Positions 16,534 to 25,220 of a stretch of DNA of 64,000 nucleotides are shown in pieces. The stretch is from Rickettsiales bacterium. Its GTDB lineage: Bacteria; Pseudomonadota; Alphaproteobacteria; G027485855. Where the stretch lies: assembly GCA_027485855.1 (NCBI GenBank), contig JAIXQD010000001.1:517575-581574 (forward strand). Reading direction: 5' to 3'. Below the pieces are notes generated by a model. That model saw nothing but the letters and a program-made list of their open reading frames with translations. It had not been told where the DNA came from and made no database searches. Every line of letters starts with the position of its first letter. Within the stretch, counting starts at the first letter, position 1. The position numbers and the translations under genes were made by a program.

Positions 16534-16552
16534 TGGGCGCCGTTAAATAACT

Positions 16553-17173
16553 TTAGGCGCTCTTTGCTAAAAGTGCCGCGACAGGGGCAAAACTGCGCCG
16601 ATGTATGGCGGTGGCGCCATGCTGCTGCAAAGCCGCTAAATGCGCGGCGGTGGGGTAACCCGCATGCCGGTCAAAACCATAATGGGGAAATTGCTCATGC
16701 ATTTGCTGCATGAGAGTATCGCGGGCCACCTTGGCCAAAATTGAGGCCGCCGCAATGGATAAAGACAAAGCATCACCACGCACAATGGCCAGGCTGGGTA
16801 ATTGCGGCAAACGCTGATTGCCATCAACTAAAATTATGCTGGGCCTATGCGGCAAGGCCAACGCCGCGCGCTGCATGGCGAGGAGGCTTGCTTGCAAAAT
16901 ATTGATTTGGTCAATTTCGGCCACGCTGGCTTCAGCAATCGCCCAATAGCTATGTTGTTGAATGGCACTAAAAAGCTGAGCGCGTTTTTTGGCCGTGAGT
17001 TTTTTGCTGTCATTTAATTGAGCGGCTAAATCGGCAGGTGGGCTTGCCGCAGGCCAAATCACCGCTGCCGCCACCACCGGCCCCGCCAACGGCCCGCGCC
17101 CTGCTTCATCAACGCCGGCAACAAGCTGACCATTTAGACGGCCATGCTGGTTCTCATAGGTAAAATCAGGCAT
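16553..17173 (-). CDS. rnhB: Ribonuclease HII
   Basis: A 206-residue endonuclease that nicks RNA-DNA hybrids and removes misincorporated ribonucleotides. The catalytic motif [17 protein letters not shown] contains Asp22 and Glu23. The third aspartate is in [11 protein letters not shown] and the fourth carboxylate in SILAKVARD. The C-terminal [17 protein letters not shown] and HRRSFAPV are standard for RNase HII. It is encoded just after the lytic transglycosylase gene on the same strand, with a 6-nt gap. Confidence 0.95.
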   Translation of the reverse strand: MPDFTYENQHGRLNGQLVAGVDEAGRGPLAGPVVAAAVIWPAASPPADLAAQLNDSKKLTAKKRAQLFSAIQQHSYWAIAEASVAEIDQINILQASLLAMQRAALALPHRPSIILVDGNQRLPQLPSLAIVRGDALSLSIAAASILAKVARDTLMQQMHEQFPHYGFDRHAGYPTAAHLAALQQHGATAIHRRSFAPVAALLAKSA

Positions 17174-17179
17174 AATTGG

Positions 17180-19066
17180 CTAGTTGAGTGCCGCAAGGCG
17201 AAGTGCTGCCGCGGGCTGCCTTAGCTCTGGCCATTCGCCTTTGGCGAGCAAGGCCTCGCTTTCGCAGGGTTGCCCCATGCGTGTGCGATAAAGCCAATAG
17301 CTGGTTAAAACATGGCTAACAAAAACCCGTGTCTCGCGCACCGGCAGGCTTTCTAAAAATAACAGCGGGTCATTTTGCGTATCTATGGCTGCCACTTGCT
17401 CAAGATAACGGGCAAGATTACCGGGCCCCCAATTATAAGCCGTGAGCAGATAAATAAAGTTACGGCCGATATGGTCTTTTTGTTGCAGGCGCTGCACATA
17501 GCTTTGCCCCAAAGTAAGGTTGGTGATGGGGTCCTGCAGGCGGCCACCACCCAGTGACGCTGCTGTGGCCGGCATAAGCTGCATCAGCCCCTTGGCTCCC
17601 TCTTGGCTTTCAGCCGCGGGCTCAAAGCGCGATTCTTGGCGCATAAGGGCAAACAGCAAAGCGGGGTCGGCCATAAAGCCCGATTTTGGCTGCCAATGCG
17701 GCAGCGGAAACAACGCTGCATCAAAAATCTTACCGCGCTGTAGCCATTGTCCGCCCATGCGCAAAGCCAAACGCGCCATTTGCTCGCGCTCGGCCAGCAC
17801 CAGCAAGGCCTCGGCCAAAACACTGCCGGCTTGCGGCTGTAGGCGCAGCAATTCTTCTTCGGCAAGGGCCGTTTTGCCTATGGCGATTAAAGCCAAAGCG
17901 CGCTGACCCGATGGGCTTAGATTTAACGCCTGCTCGTGACGCGCCTGCCATTGTGGCACGCTCCACTCATAATCACCGCTTTGGCCTAATTGCGCCAAAG
18001 CCAAACGGCCATAAAAACTGCGCCCATATTGACTGGCCATGCGCATTTGTAATTGTGCGCTGTCATCGTCTTTCATGGCGAGCGCTGCTCTTGCGGCCCA
18101 AAAATGCGCCGCCGCGCGTTCGCTTAGGCTAACCGGCTCTTGCGCACTGAGCAGCGCAAAGTTTTTATAGGCCTCGGCCATGTCGTGCTGACGATAGGCC
18201 GCAAGACCCGCAAACCAATAAATCTGCGGGTAGCGAGGCGCGACAATTTCGGTTGCGGGTAACAGCCCACGCAACACATGATCGCGGCCTTGATAATAAA
18301 AGCCACCAATCAGGGGCAATAACGCCATGGCTTGTTCGGTTGGGTTAAAGCTATCGCTATGACGCTCGAAAGCCGCCAGCGCTTGCAACGGGCTTTGCGT
18401 GGCTAAAGTGGCCATTTGTTGCACAATAGGCCGAGCGGCCGGCGAAAAGCGATAATCGGCCAATATCTGCTTATAGCTAATGGCTTTGCTTGCCGCAAAA
18501 ATATCGGCACCACTGCGCCAGCTGCTCACCGGCCTGATATTTGGCCACTGCATTTTTTGCTGCAATTTTTGCGTGGCCGCCCGTTTTTGCGCTAAGGCCA
18601 TAATGCGTGGCGCTTGCGGGTAATCGCCATAGGCTTTGAGCCAAGCGATAAGCTCGGGCAATTGCGGGCGCGACTTGCTGTGCAAATAGCGCTCGGCCAA
18701 GGCATGCCCCAGTAGCGGGTGCTGTGCCCCTAGAGCCGTTTGCAGCTTATCGGCCAGTTGCCAGTTACCGTCATCGATGGCGGCAAAAAGCGCGGCGGCA
18801 TTGCCATTATGTTTGTCATCCGCAACTTTGCCGGAAGGCACCTGAGCGGACACGTCAGGGCGGCGCTGCGGCCACGGAATAAAATCAGACAGGCTATCTG
18901 CCGCAAGATATGGCTGTGCTTCAGCCGATGTGCTTAAAACTGGATAAGCGCTGTTTTGCGGCGATAGCTCACAGAAAAGCACCAGCAAAAAGCTGGCACA
19001 AGCCAAGATAGTTTTGGCTAAAATAGAATTGGAGACGCGCAGTTCCATGCAGGTTTGATGCGACAC
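17180..19066 (-). CDS. Soluble lytic murein transglycosylase (Slt70-like)
   Basis: A 628-residue periplasmic enzyme that cleaves glycan strands to 1,6-anhydromuropeptides. An N-terminal hydrophobic segment (ILAKTILACASFLLVLFC, about residues 14-31) serves as signal peptide or anchor. A long alpha-helical superhelical region follows, with TPR-like repeats (for example YFAGLAAYRQHDMAEAYKNF). The catalytic SLT domain near residue 490 has ALMRQESRFEPAAESQEGAKGLMQLMPATA, with the catalytic Glu in QES. YNWGPGN and the C-terminal VLTSYWLYR also fit family 1 enzymes. A start at the Met at residue 7 is possible. Confidence 0.9.
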   Translation of the reverse strand: MSHQTCMELRVSNSILAKTILACASFLLVLFCELSPQNSAYPVLSTSAEAQPYLAADSLSDFIPWPQRRPDVSAQVPSGKVADDKHNGNAAALFAAIDDGNWQLADKLQTALGAQHPLLGHALAERYLHSKSRPQLPELIAWLKAYGDYPQAPRIMALAQKRAATQKLQQKMQWPNIRPVSSWRSGADIFAASKAISYKQILADYRFSPAARPIVQQMATLATQSPLQALAAFERHSDSFNPTEQAMALLPLIGGFYYQGRDHVLRGLLPATEIVAPRYPQIYWFAGLAAYRQHDMAEAYKNFALLSAQEPVSLSERAAAHFWAARAALAMKDDDSAQLQMRMASQYGRSFYGRLALAQLGQSGDYEWSVPQWQARHEQALNLSPSGQRALALIAIGKTALAEEELLRLQPQAGSVLAEALLVLAEREQMARLALRMGGQWLQRGKIFDAALFPLPHWQPKSGFMADPALLFALMRQESRFEPAAESQEGAKGLMQLMPATAASLGGGRLQDPITNLTLGQSYVQRLQQKDHIGRNFIYLLTAYNWGPGNLARYLEQVAAIDTQNDPLLFLESLPVRETRVFVSHVLTSYWLYRTRMGQPCESEALLAKGEWPELRQPAAALRLAALN

Positions 19067-19172
19067 TGTGCGCCAAGGCTCAATCTTTTTATTTCGTTAA
19101 CATGGTCGATTAGGGCTTGAACTAAGCTTTTTCAGTGGCTTAGGGGCTGGTTTTTAGCTTCTAACTTAAGCT

Positions 19173-20000
19173 TTAAAGGGCTGTAAGGCGCTTTTCTATC
19201 AATCGCCAATCGGCCCAAGCCTGTTTTTTGCTGGCGGGCTGCTGCAAAAGATAAAGCGGATGAAAACTGGCAATGGCCGGAATATCGCGCCCCGACTCGC
19301 AGCGATACACCATATCGCGCCCGCGCAGCTTGGTAATGCCATCGCTGCTTGCAAGTAAGGCCTTGCTGGCAGCGCCGCCCAAAAGTACCAAAAGCTTTGG
19401 CGCCACAAGCGCAATATGCCGCCGCACAAAAGGCAGACAGGCGGAAATTTCGGCCTCGGTTGGGCTACGGTTACCCGGTGGCCGCCAAGGCAGCAAATTA
19501 GTCAGATAGCTGTTGGTATCGCGCCCGCAGCGCACGGCCGCTAAAATACGATCGAGCAACTGCCCCGCTTTGCCCACAAAAGGCTGCCCCGCTCGGTCTT
19601 CATCGGCGCCAGGGGCATCACCCACCAGCATCAGGCCGCCCGCGGCAACCCCGGCTGCAAAAACAAAATGGCTGGCCCCGCGTTTAAGCGATAAACAGCC
19701 GTCAAAGGCCGCCCATTCGCTGGCGAGTGCCTCTAGGCTTCGGGCTTCTATTGTAAGCGCGGGCGCTGCTGTTAAAATGGGAGGCGATATGGGCGGCGCT
19801 GTAGCGGCTACTACCGCTGCCTTGCCCGCAAAAGCCGGCTTTGCGCTGGGTAAAATGCCAGCCCCTGAATCAGCCACCGGTGGCTTTGCAACCGGCAGGC
19901 TGGTTAAATCGAGCGGGATATCGGCAAGGCACTCATCAACGCCAGCCTCAAGCCATAGCTTAAGCGTTTCACGTGTTTCTGGTATTTCCGCGGTGAGCAT
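19173..20000 (-). CDS. Family-4-type uracil-DNA glycosylase
   Basis: A 275-residue base-excision repair enzyme. The motifs are GDAPGADEDRAGQPFVGKAG (uracil pocket and water-activating region), SYLTNLLPWRPPGNRSPTEAE and, near the C-terminus, IASFHPLYLLQQP with the catalytic-loop histidine. The N-terminal 95 residues are a variable Ala/Pro-rich extension. I place the start at the ATG at 20000 (MLTAEIPE), because the longer frame to 20132 would overlap the divergent ETF-QO gene by more than 80 nt. Of the cysteines that ligate the iron-sulfur cluster in classic family 4 enzymes, only one is seen (DGCLSLK). Confidence 0.85.
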   Translation of the reverse strand: MLTAEIPETRETLKLWLEAGVDECLADIPLDLTSLPVAKPPVADSGAGILPSAKPAFAGKAAVVAATAPPISPPILTAAPALTIEARSLEALASEWAAFDGCLSLKRGASHFVFAAGVAAGGLMLVGDAPGADEDRAGQPFVGKAGQLLDRILAAVRCGRDTNSYLTNLLPWRPPGNRSPTEAEISACLPFVRRHIALVAPKLLVLLGGAASKALLASSDGITKLRGRDMVYRCESGRDIPAIASFHPLYLLQQPASKKQAWADWRLIEKRLTAL

Positions 20001-20048
20001 TCTGGGTTTATACTGCACGCAATCTGTTTTTCCAAGACGAGGATGCAT

Positions 20049-21680
20049 ATGGCCCGCGATATCATGAATTATGACGTGCTCATTGTCGGTGGCGGGCCTG
20101 CGGGTCTGGCGGCGGCCATCAGGCTTAAGCAACTGGCCGTGGCGGCCTCGTGCGAGCTTTCAGTTTGCCTCATTGAAAAAGGCGCTGAAATTGGTGCGCA
20201 CCTGCTGTCGGGCGCGGTGTTAGAGCCCCGCGCCTTATTCGAACTCCTGCCCGATGCTTTGGCCATGGGTGCGCCTTTGCACACCAAAGCCAGCGACGAC
20301 CGCTTTATGCTGCTCACCAAAAAGCACGCGGTGCGCCTGCCCAACCCACCACAGATGCACAATAAGGGCAATTATATCATTAGCCTTGGCGAGCTGGGCC
20401 GCTGGTTGGCACAACAGGCCGAAGCCATGGGCGTTGAGATTTATGCCGGCTTTGCTGCGGCTGAAATTATCTATGATACACAAGGCCGCGTGCAAGGCGT
20501 GGCCACAGGCGATATGGGCATTGGCAAAGATGGTCAACCAACCGCGCGCCATGTTGCGGGTATCGAGCTGCATGCGCAGCAAACTATTTTTGCCGAAGGC
20601 TGTCGCGGTAGCCTCACCAAACAATTATTCGAGCGCTTTAAGCTGCGCGAAAAGTGCGACCCACAAACCTACGGCCTTGGCATTAAAGAGCTATGGGAGA
20701 TTGACCCCGCCCAGCATCATGCGGGCCGTATCATGCATAGTGTAGGCTGGCCGATGAGTAGCAACACTTATGGCGGCTCATGGCTTTATCATTATGGGCA
20801 AAATCTGGTGTCGGTTGGTTTTGTGGTGGGGCTTGATTATGATAATCCCAGCCTTTCACCCTTCGAGGAAATGCAGCGCTTTAAAACGCACCCGGCCATT
20901 GCGCCTATATTTAAAGGCGGGCGGCGCTTGGCCTATGGTGCACGGGCGATTAGCGAAGGCGGGCTGCAATCAATCCCCAAACTCACCATGCCGGGGGCTG
21001 TTTTAGCGGGCGATGCGGCAGGCTTTGTCAATGTGCCTAAAATTAAAGGCAATCATGCCGCCATGAAAAGCGGCATGCTGGCGGCCGAAGCTGTTTTTGA
21101 CCATTTGCAAAAAACCCCAGCGCTGGCCGAGGTCACCGATTTGCAGCAAAGGCTGGAAGCCAGCTGGCTTTGGGCCGAATTACATGCGGTGCGCAATATT
21201 CGCCCGGCCTTTCGCTGGGGGTTTTGGGCGGGCATGCTTTATGCCGCCATCGACACTTTGCTGCTGCGTGGCAAAGCGCCTTGGACCTTGCATCATCACC
21301 CCGACCATACCAGCCTGAAACGCAAAAACGAGGTTGAGCCAATTATCTACCCCAAGCCCGATGGTGTTTTAACCTTCGATCGGCTGTCTTCGGTGTTTTT
21401 ATCGAATACCAACCATGAAGAAGACCAGCCCTGTCATTTGCAGCTCAAAAACCCCGATTTAGCCATCAGCCATAATTACGCCCTCTATAATAGCCCTGAG
21501 CAAAATTATTGCCCTGCTGGCGTGTATGAAATTGTTAAAGATGCCGCGGGCCAACCACGCCTGCAAATCAATGCGCAAAATTGCGTGCATTGTAAAACTT
21601 GCGATATCAAAGACCCCACGCAAAATATCAATTGGGTGGTGCCCGAGGGCGGTGGCGGCCCCAATTATGGGCAAATGTAA
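20049..21680 (+). CDS. etfD: Electron transfer flavoprotein-ubiquinone oxidoreductase
   Basis: A membrane-associated flavoprotein that passes electrons from ETF (fatty-acid and amino-acid oxidation) to ubiquinone. It has an FAD-binding GGGPAGLAAAIRL motif at the N-terminus, the family stretch SVGFVVGLDYDNPSLSPFEE in the middle, and a C-terminal 4Fe-4S site built from CPAGVYE and CVHCKTCDIKDP. The end, INWVVPEGGGGPNY, is the standard ETF-QO terminus. I choose the ATG at 20049, six bases after GACGAGG, rather than the ATG at 20043. The gene is divergent from the glycosylase gene with a 48-nt gap that must hold both promoters, and it is followed after 3 nt by ispE. Confidence 0.95.
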   Translation: MARDIMNYDVLIVGGGPAGLAAAIRLKQLAVAASCELSVCLIEKGAEIGAHLLSGAVLEPRALFELLPDALAMGAPLHTKASDDRFMLLTKKHAVRLPNPPQMHNKGNYIISLGELGRWLAQQAEAMGVEIYAGFAAAEIIYDTQGRVQGVATGDMGIGKDGQPTARHVAGIELHAQQTIFAEGCRGSLTKQLFERFKLREKCDPQTYGLGIKELWEIDPAQHHAGRIMHSVGWPMSSNTYGGSWLYHYGQNLVSVGFVVGLDYDNPSLSPFEEMQRFKTHPAIAPIFKGGRRLAYGARAISEGGLQSIPKLTMPGAVLAGDAAGFVNVPKIKGNHAAMKSGMLAAEAVFDHLQKTPALAEVTDLQQRLEASWLWAELHAVRNIRPAFRWGFWAGMLYAAIDTLLLRGKAPWTLHHHPDHTSLKRKNEVEPIIYPKPDGVLTFDRLSSVFLSNTNHEEDQPCHLQLKNPDLAISHNYALYNSPEQNYCPAGVYEIVKDAAGQPRLQINAQNCVHCKTCDIKDPTQNINWVVPEGGGGPNYGQM

Positions 21681-21683
21681 ACC

Positions 21684-22529
21684 GTGATGATGTGGCAAGA
21701 GTCTGCACCAGCTAAGCTCAATTTATTTTTGCATGTTACGGGCAAACGCGCCGATGGCTATCATCTGCTACAAAGTTTGGTGGCCTTTACCGATATTGGC
21801 GACCTTCTGAGCTTTACGCCGCAACTCGCATTTAAGCTCACCATCGAAGGGCCCTTTGCGCCCGCGCTTGATGTTAAAAATAACAGCATAAGCAAAGCCA
21901 TAAAAGACTTCGCTGAAATGATTGGTGATGCGCCTATTGGCCATTGGCATTTACAAAAAAACCTGCCTGTTGCCAGTGGCCTTGCGGGTGGCACGGCTGA
22001 CGCTGCGGCAGCCATAAGGCTGATGGCGCGCATAAAAAATATCGCCCCCACCGATGAACGGCTTTTAAAAATCGCCGCACTGCAAGGCGCCGATGGGCCA
22101 ATGTGCCTTGCCAGCCAAACCGCCATGATTGCGGGCATCGGCGAGCAAATAGCGCCGCAAAAATTACCGCATCATTATGGGGTGGTGCTGGTTAATCCAA
22201 AACAGCCCTGCCCCACGCCCGATGTTTTTAAAGCCAGCAATTTTTTGCCGCAGGCACAGCATGCCCCTATCAACAGCATCAACGACTGGCAAAGCTTTTT
22301 ACCCACACAAAAAAATATGCTGATGCCCGCAGCCGTTGGCCTTGTGCCCCAGATTGCCGAAATATTATGGGTTTTGGCGCAGTCGCCCTTGGTGTGGCTG
22401 GCCCGATTAAGCGGCAGTGGTGCTACCTGCTTTGCACTCACGCCGGATGCTGATAGCGCAAAATCGCTGGCACAAGCGGCCCAGCATTATTGGCCCGATT
22501 ATTGGGTGGCCAGTGGCCAATTAAAATAA
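21684..22529 (+). CDS. ispE: 4-diphosphocytidyl-2-C-methyl-D-erythritol kinase
   Basis: A GHMP-family kinase of the MEP isoprenoid pathway, 281 residues. The substrate-binding segment SAPAKLNLFLHVTGKRADGYH with the catalytic Lys and the following LLQSL is characteristic. The ATP loop is LPVASGLAGGTADAAAAIRL (usually GLGGGSSDAA, slightly changed here). The conserved C-terminal LARLSGSGATCFAL supports the call. The ATG lies 3 nt after the ETF-QO stop, so both are transcribed together. A perfect 9-bp AT-only inverted repeat (22525-22547) overlaps the stop codon. Confidence 0.93.
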   Translation: MMMWQESAPAKLNLFLHVTGKRADGYHLLQSLVAFTDIGDLLSFTPQLAFKLTIEGPFAPALDVKNNSISKAIKDFAEMIGDAPIGHWHLQKNLPVASGLAGGTADAAAAIRLMARIKNIAPTDERLLKIAALQGADGPMCLASQTAMIAGIGEQIAPQKLPHHYGVVLVNPKQPCPTPDVFKASNFLPQAQHAPINSINDWQSFLPTQKNMLMPAAVGLVPQIAEILWVLAQSPLVWLARLSGSGATCFALTPDADSAKSLAQAAQHYWPDYWVASGQLK

Positions 22530-22558
22530 TTACTTAAAGTAATTATTGGGCCAAACTA

Positions 22559-23524
22559 TTACTGAGCAAGCCTTTGCCACAAAGCATAGCTGGCCTTGCC
22601 ATCAACCGGCAGGCCCTGTTTTTGCTGATAAGCACGAATGGCGGCGATGGTGCGGTTGCCCATGCGGCCATCGGCCCTGCCTTGTTTAAAGCCCTGCTTT
22701 TGTAAGGCGTTTTGAATATCACGAATCATCTCGCGGGTGACGGGCTGTGGCTTGAGCCGCTCAAGCGCGGCACTGGCATCAGCCGCACCCATTTGCTGCG
22801 CCTGCTGATACCAGCCTTGGGCTGCGGCAATATCGGGCGCGCCATCAATGCCAGTTTCATAAAGCGCGCCAAGCTGCATGGCCGCTGCGGCCATGCCACT
22901 GGCAGAGGCAGCCTCAAACCAACGGGCGGCTAATATTTTATCGGCTGGCACCAGCTTGCCCTCATTATAGGCCAGACCCAAACGATATTGCGCTTCGGTA
23001 TTGCCTACAATGGCCGCCCTGCGCAACCAATCTAAGGCGGCTGTGGTATCGGCAGCAATGCCATCGCCCGCACCAATACGCAAAGCTAAAGCCAACATGG
23101 CCGCAGCATCGCCTGTGTCGGCTTTTTGGCGCAGCGCTATGACTTCTGGGTTGGTACTATCGATTTGTGGCATGGCCGGAGCATTGTTGGTAACTGCCGG
23201 AGCCTCGGTTTTGGCAACTTCTTGTTTGCTGGCCTCTGCTGGTGGCACAACCGGGCTCGTGGGCGCGGCGCTTAATGTTAAAAAGGCCAGCCAGGCAAAA
23301 ATAACCAGCTGCGCCCCACCAAGGGCCAGCCATGTCCATTGCCAGCGTTTTTCGGCTTTGTGGGCATCGCGCTTGAGATGCAGCAGAGTTTTTTCAATGC
23401 GGAAGAGCTTAAGCACCACATCATCATCGTCATCAAGCAGGCTATGCTCAAGATGCGCCGCACGTCGTTTTGGACGATGCATGTCATCATCATTATGCAT
23501 ATCTCGACCTATAGCTGAAGACAT
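22559..23524 (-). CDS. Membrane-anchored Sel1-repeat protein with C-terminal peptidoglycan-binding domain
   Basis: 321 residues from the ATG at 23524, which follows AAAGGG. The N-terminus is cytoplasmic and very acidic (LDDDDDVVLKLF) with a short helical part. One transmembrane helix (about residues 65-83, WLALGGAQLVIFAWLAFLTL) is followed by a Pro/Ala-rich linker and three to four Sel1/TPR-like repeats (AMLALALRIGAGDG, AQYRLGLAYNEGKL, AMQLGALYETGIDG). At the C-terminus is a PG-binding-1 domain (IQNALQKQGFKQGRADGRMG). The topology puts repeats and wall-binding domain in the periplasm. A role in envelope assembly or stress, as for other Sel1 plus PG-binding proteins, is inference. Confidence 0.78.
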   Translation of the reverse strand: MSSAIGRDMHNDDDMHRPKRRAAHLEHSLLDDDDDVVLKLFRIEKTLLHLKRDAHKAEKRWQWTWLALGGAQLVIFAWLAFLTLSAAPTSPVVPPAEASKQEVAKTEAPAVTNNAPAMPQIDSTNPEVIALRQKADTGDAAAMLALALRIGAGDGIAADTTAALDWLRRAAIVGNTEAQYRLGLAYNEGKLVPADKILAARWFEAASASGMAAAAMQLGALYETGIDGAPDIAAAQGWYQQAQQMGAADASAALERLKPQPVTREMIRDIQNALQKQGFKQGRADGRMGNRTIAAIRAYQQKQGLPVDGKASYALWQRLAQ

Positions 23525-23710
23525 GAAAACCCTTTCGAGCAGACCCATTAAAGCTCTGGCAAGGGGGCCTTGCCGAATCCTTAATACTTAAAGCATAACG
23601 AATAGACCCCGTTGAAAGCAAACGAATTATCCCCCTAATTATCGCCCCCTTATTATCCCCCCTTGACCCCAAAGCGAGGCTGGCTTACGGTGTGCGCCGT
23701 TCTGGTTTGT

Positions 23711-23785
23711 TGGGGCGTCGCCAAGCGGTAAGGCAGCGGTTTTTGGTACCGCCATTCCCAGGTTCGAATCCTGGCGCCCCAACCA
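23711..23785 (+). tRNA. tRNA-Gln (anticodon TTG)
   Basis: A full cloverleaf with acceptor stem TGGGGCG/CGCCCCA, anticodon loop TTTTGGT with TTG, and T-arm CCAGGTTCGAATCCTGG. The encoded CCA is at 23783-23785. A terminator hairpin follows directly. Confidence 0.95.
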
Positions 23786-23790
23786 TAAAA

Positions 23791-23817
23791 ATCCCCCGCT
23801 GGTCGGGGGTTTTTTTA
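23791..23817 (+). terminator. Rho-independent terminator after tRNA-Gln
   Basis: CCCCCG, a short loop CTGGT and CGGGGG are followed by TTTTTTT. It lies six bases after the tRNA CCA end. Confidence 0.9.
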
Positions 23818-23848
23818 TGGTTTGTAGTTTCTAGTTTTGAAGAAGCTG

Positions 23849-23957
23849 GCAGGTTCGACCAAACGCGCAGCGTTTGGCGCGAGCAAAGCAAAGCCGAGGC
23901 AAAAGCCGAGCGCCAAAAATATGCCAAAGCATATTTTTGCAATCCTGGCGCCACAAC
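23849..23957 (+). pseudogene. Partial second tRNA-Gln (T-arm and acceptor end) split by an 82-nt palindromic insert
   Basis: The left part GCAGGTTCGA (to 23858) and the right part AATCCTGGCGCCACAAC (from 23941) together rebuild the T-arm and acceptor strand of tRNA-Gln almost exactly. The 82 nt between them contain CCAAACGC-GCA-GCGTTTGG (23859-23877), a GGCGC/GCGCC pair around a purine-rich middle, and AAAAATATGC-CAAA-GCATATTTTT (23915-23938). The copy lies about 90 nt after the complete tRNA gene and at the edge of the AT-rich AbiH region. Confidence 0.7.
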
Positions 23958-24172
23958 AAAAAAAACCGATTAAATGAACAGTAAGAATACACCCAATAAA
24001 TCACACAGCTTCAAGCCATACTTGGCTCCACACCTTCACTAAACATGAATTATTATAATTTTTATTGAGAGCAGAGCAAAAACTAAAATCTTGTGTGATT
24101 AACAAATGCTCCAAAATAGAAATAATCTGATATAAGATAACGTTGTTAGCTCGCTTTAAGAAAATCAATAGC
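23958..24172. other. AT-rich spacer upstream of the AbiH gene
   Basis: This is strongly AT-rich sequence compared with the housekeeping genes. It should contain the AbiH promoter. TATAAGATAA at about 24131 is a possible -10 region. No gene is seen. Confidence 0.4.
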
Positions 24173-25048
24173 ATGACTACGCTATACATAATAGGAAACG
24201 GTTTTGACCTGTGGCACAAACTACCTACCAGGTACGAAAATTTCTATGACTTTGCCAAAGAAATACTTGATGAAATCTCAGAATACTATTCGTTTGATTG
24301 GCCTAAAGGAGATAATCATCCATGGCACGACTTTGAAAATGCTTTAGGTAAGTTTGATTGGCATGAATTTTATGAAGCTCATAACAACGTAGATGCTAGT
24401 GCGGAAGATTTTCGACCAAGCTTTGTGTATGGACTAGAAGATGAACTCAAAGAAGTAGGCGATAATTACGTAGATAAGATAAAAGAGCTATTCCAAGAAT
24501 GGGTTTCGGGCATAGATATTACCGTGGCTGAGAAAAAAATGTCATTTGTAGATAGCTCCATGTTCATCAATTTTAACTACACCTCTACACTTCAATACAT
24601 ATATAACATCCCCGAAGAAAGAATATTACACATACACGGAAGAGCCGAGAGCTACGACGATTTAATATTTGGTCATGGTGAAACCATGCAAGAAGCTCCC
24701 GAGCTAGACGAAAGCGGTGACAGCAACCGCACTATGTTTTCAGACGCTCAGGCTGCGGCAAAGTATCTTTTTTACGCCATGCAAAAACCTGTTGAAATGC
24801 TTTTAGAAACACATAAAATTTTCTTTGAATATTTATCAAGCATACGAAAAGTAATTGTCATTGGTCACTCGCTTAATTGCATCGACATCCCATATTTTAA
24901 AGAAATCGCTAAGTTTGCTCCTAATGCCAACTGGACAGTTTGTACATATCAACCTGATCATCAAAGTCATTTTATCAATGCGCTATCCACATGCGGGATA
25001 CCAAACGACAAAATTGGTTTTTGTAAATACATAGATTTAGAAAGTTAA
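24173..25048 (+). CDS. AbiH family abortive-infection (phage defence) protein
   Basis: A 291-residue protein with the AbiH signature at its N-terminus: TLYIIGNGFDLWHKLPTRYENF. Other conserved parts are the central FINFNYTSTLQYIY, ILHIHGRAE, IFGHGE and IVIGHSLNCIDIPYF. AbiH was first found in Lactococcus as an abortive-infection gene against phage; its molecular activity is not settled. I use the ATG at 24173 because the family motif starts there, rather than an upstream TTG. The gene is much more AT-rich than its neighbours and stands alone, with no partner gene. It follows tRNA-Gln and a degenerate tRNA-Gln copy, which fits acquisition at a tRNA integration hotspot. Confidence 0.85.
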   Translation: MTTLYIIGNGFDLWHKLPTRYENFYDFAKEILDEISEYYSFDWPKGDNHPWHDFENALGKFDWHEFYEAHNNVDASAEDFRPSFVYGLEDELKEVGDNYVDKIKELFQEWVSGIDITVAEKKMSFVDSSMFINFNYTSTLQYIYNIPEERILHIHGRAESYDDLIFGHGETMQEAPELDESGDSNRTMFSDAQAAAKYLFYAMQKPVEMLLETHKIFFEYLSSIRKVIVIGHSLNCIDIPYFKEIAKFAPNANWTVCTYQPDHQSHFINALSTCGIPNDKIGFCKYIDLES

Positions 25049-25220
25049 GTTCATTATTGGCTTGATTTGTAGCGGAAGAATCCACATACACAAGAAGTTA
25101 AAATGCCTATCAAGTTTTGAGCACATGAAATCATAACTCTAGAGGGCAGTTTATCAAAAAACCAATTACTGCCAACGCATCCACAGAATTAAATTACATA
25201 AACTACCTTTATGTTTCAGT

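Noticed and set aside
17520-18132. Long open frames on the plus strand inside the lytic transglycosylase gene
   Set aside because: They are antisense to a gene with clear SLT motifs, lack ribosome sites and have no domain-like sequence.
19513-20067. 184-codon plus-strand frame antisense to the uracil-DNA glycosylase gene
   Set aside because: The opposite strand carries unambiguous glycosylase motifs. The plus-strand translation is low-complexity Ala/Pro/Ser.
20001-20132. Longer start for the uracil-DNA glycosylase
   Set aside because: It would overlap the divergent ETF-QO coding region, and the added residues show no family resemblance. The ATG at 20000 is better.
23820-25220. A complete integrative element at tRNA-Gln
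   Set aside because: There is no integrase, no excisionase and only one recognisable attachment-like side. The second boundary was not found.
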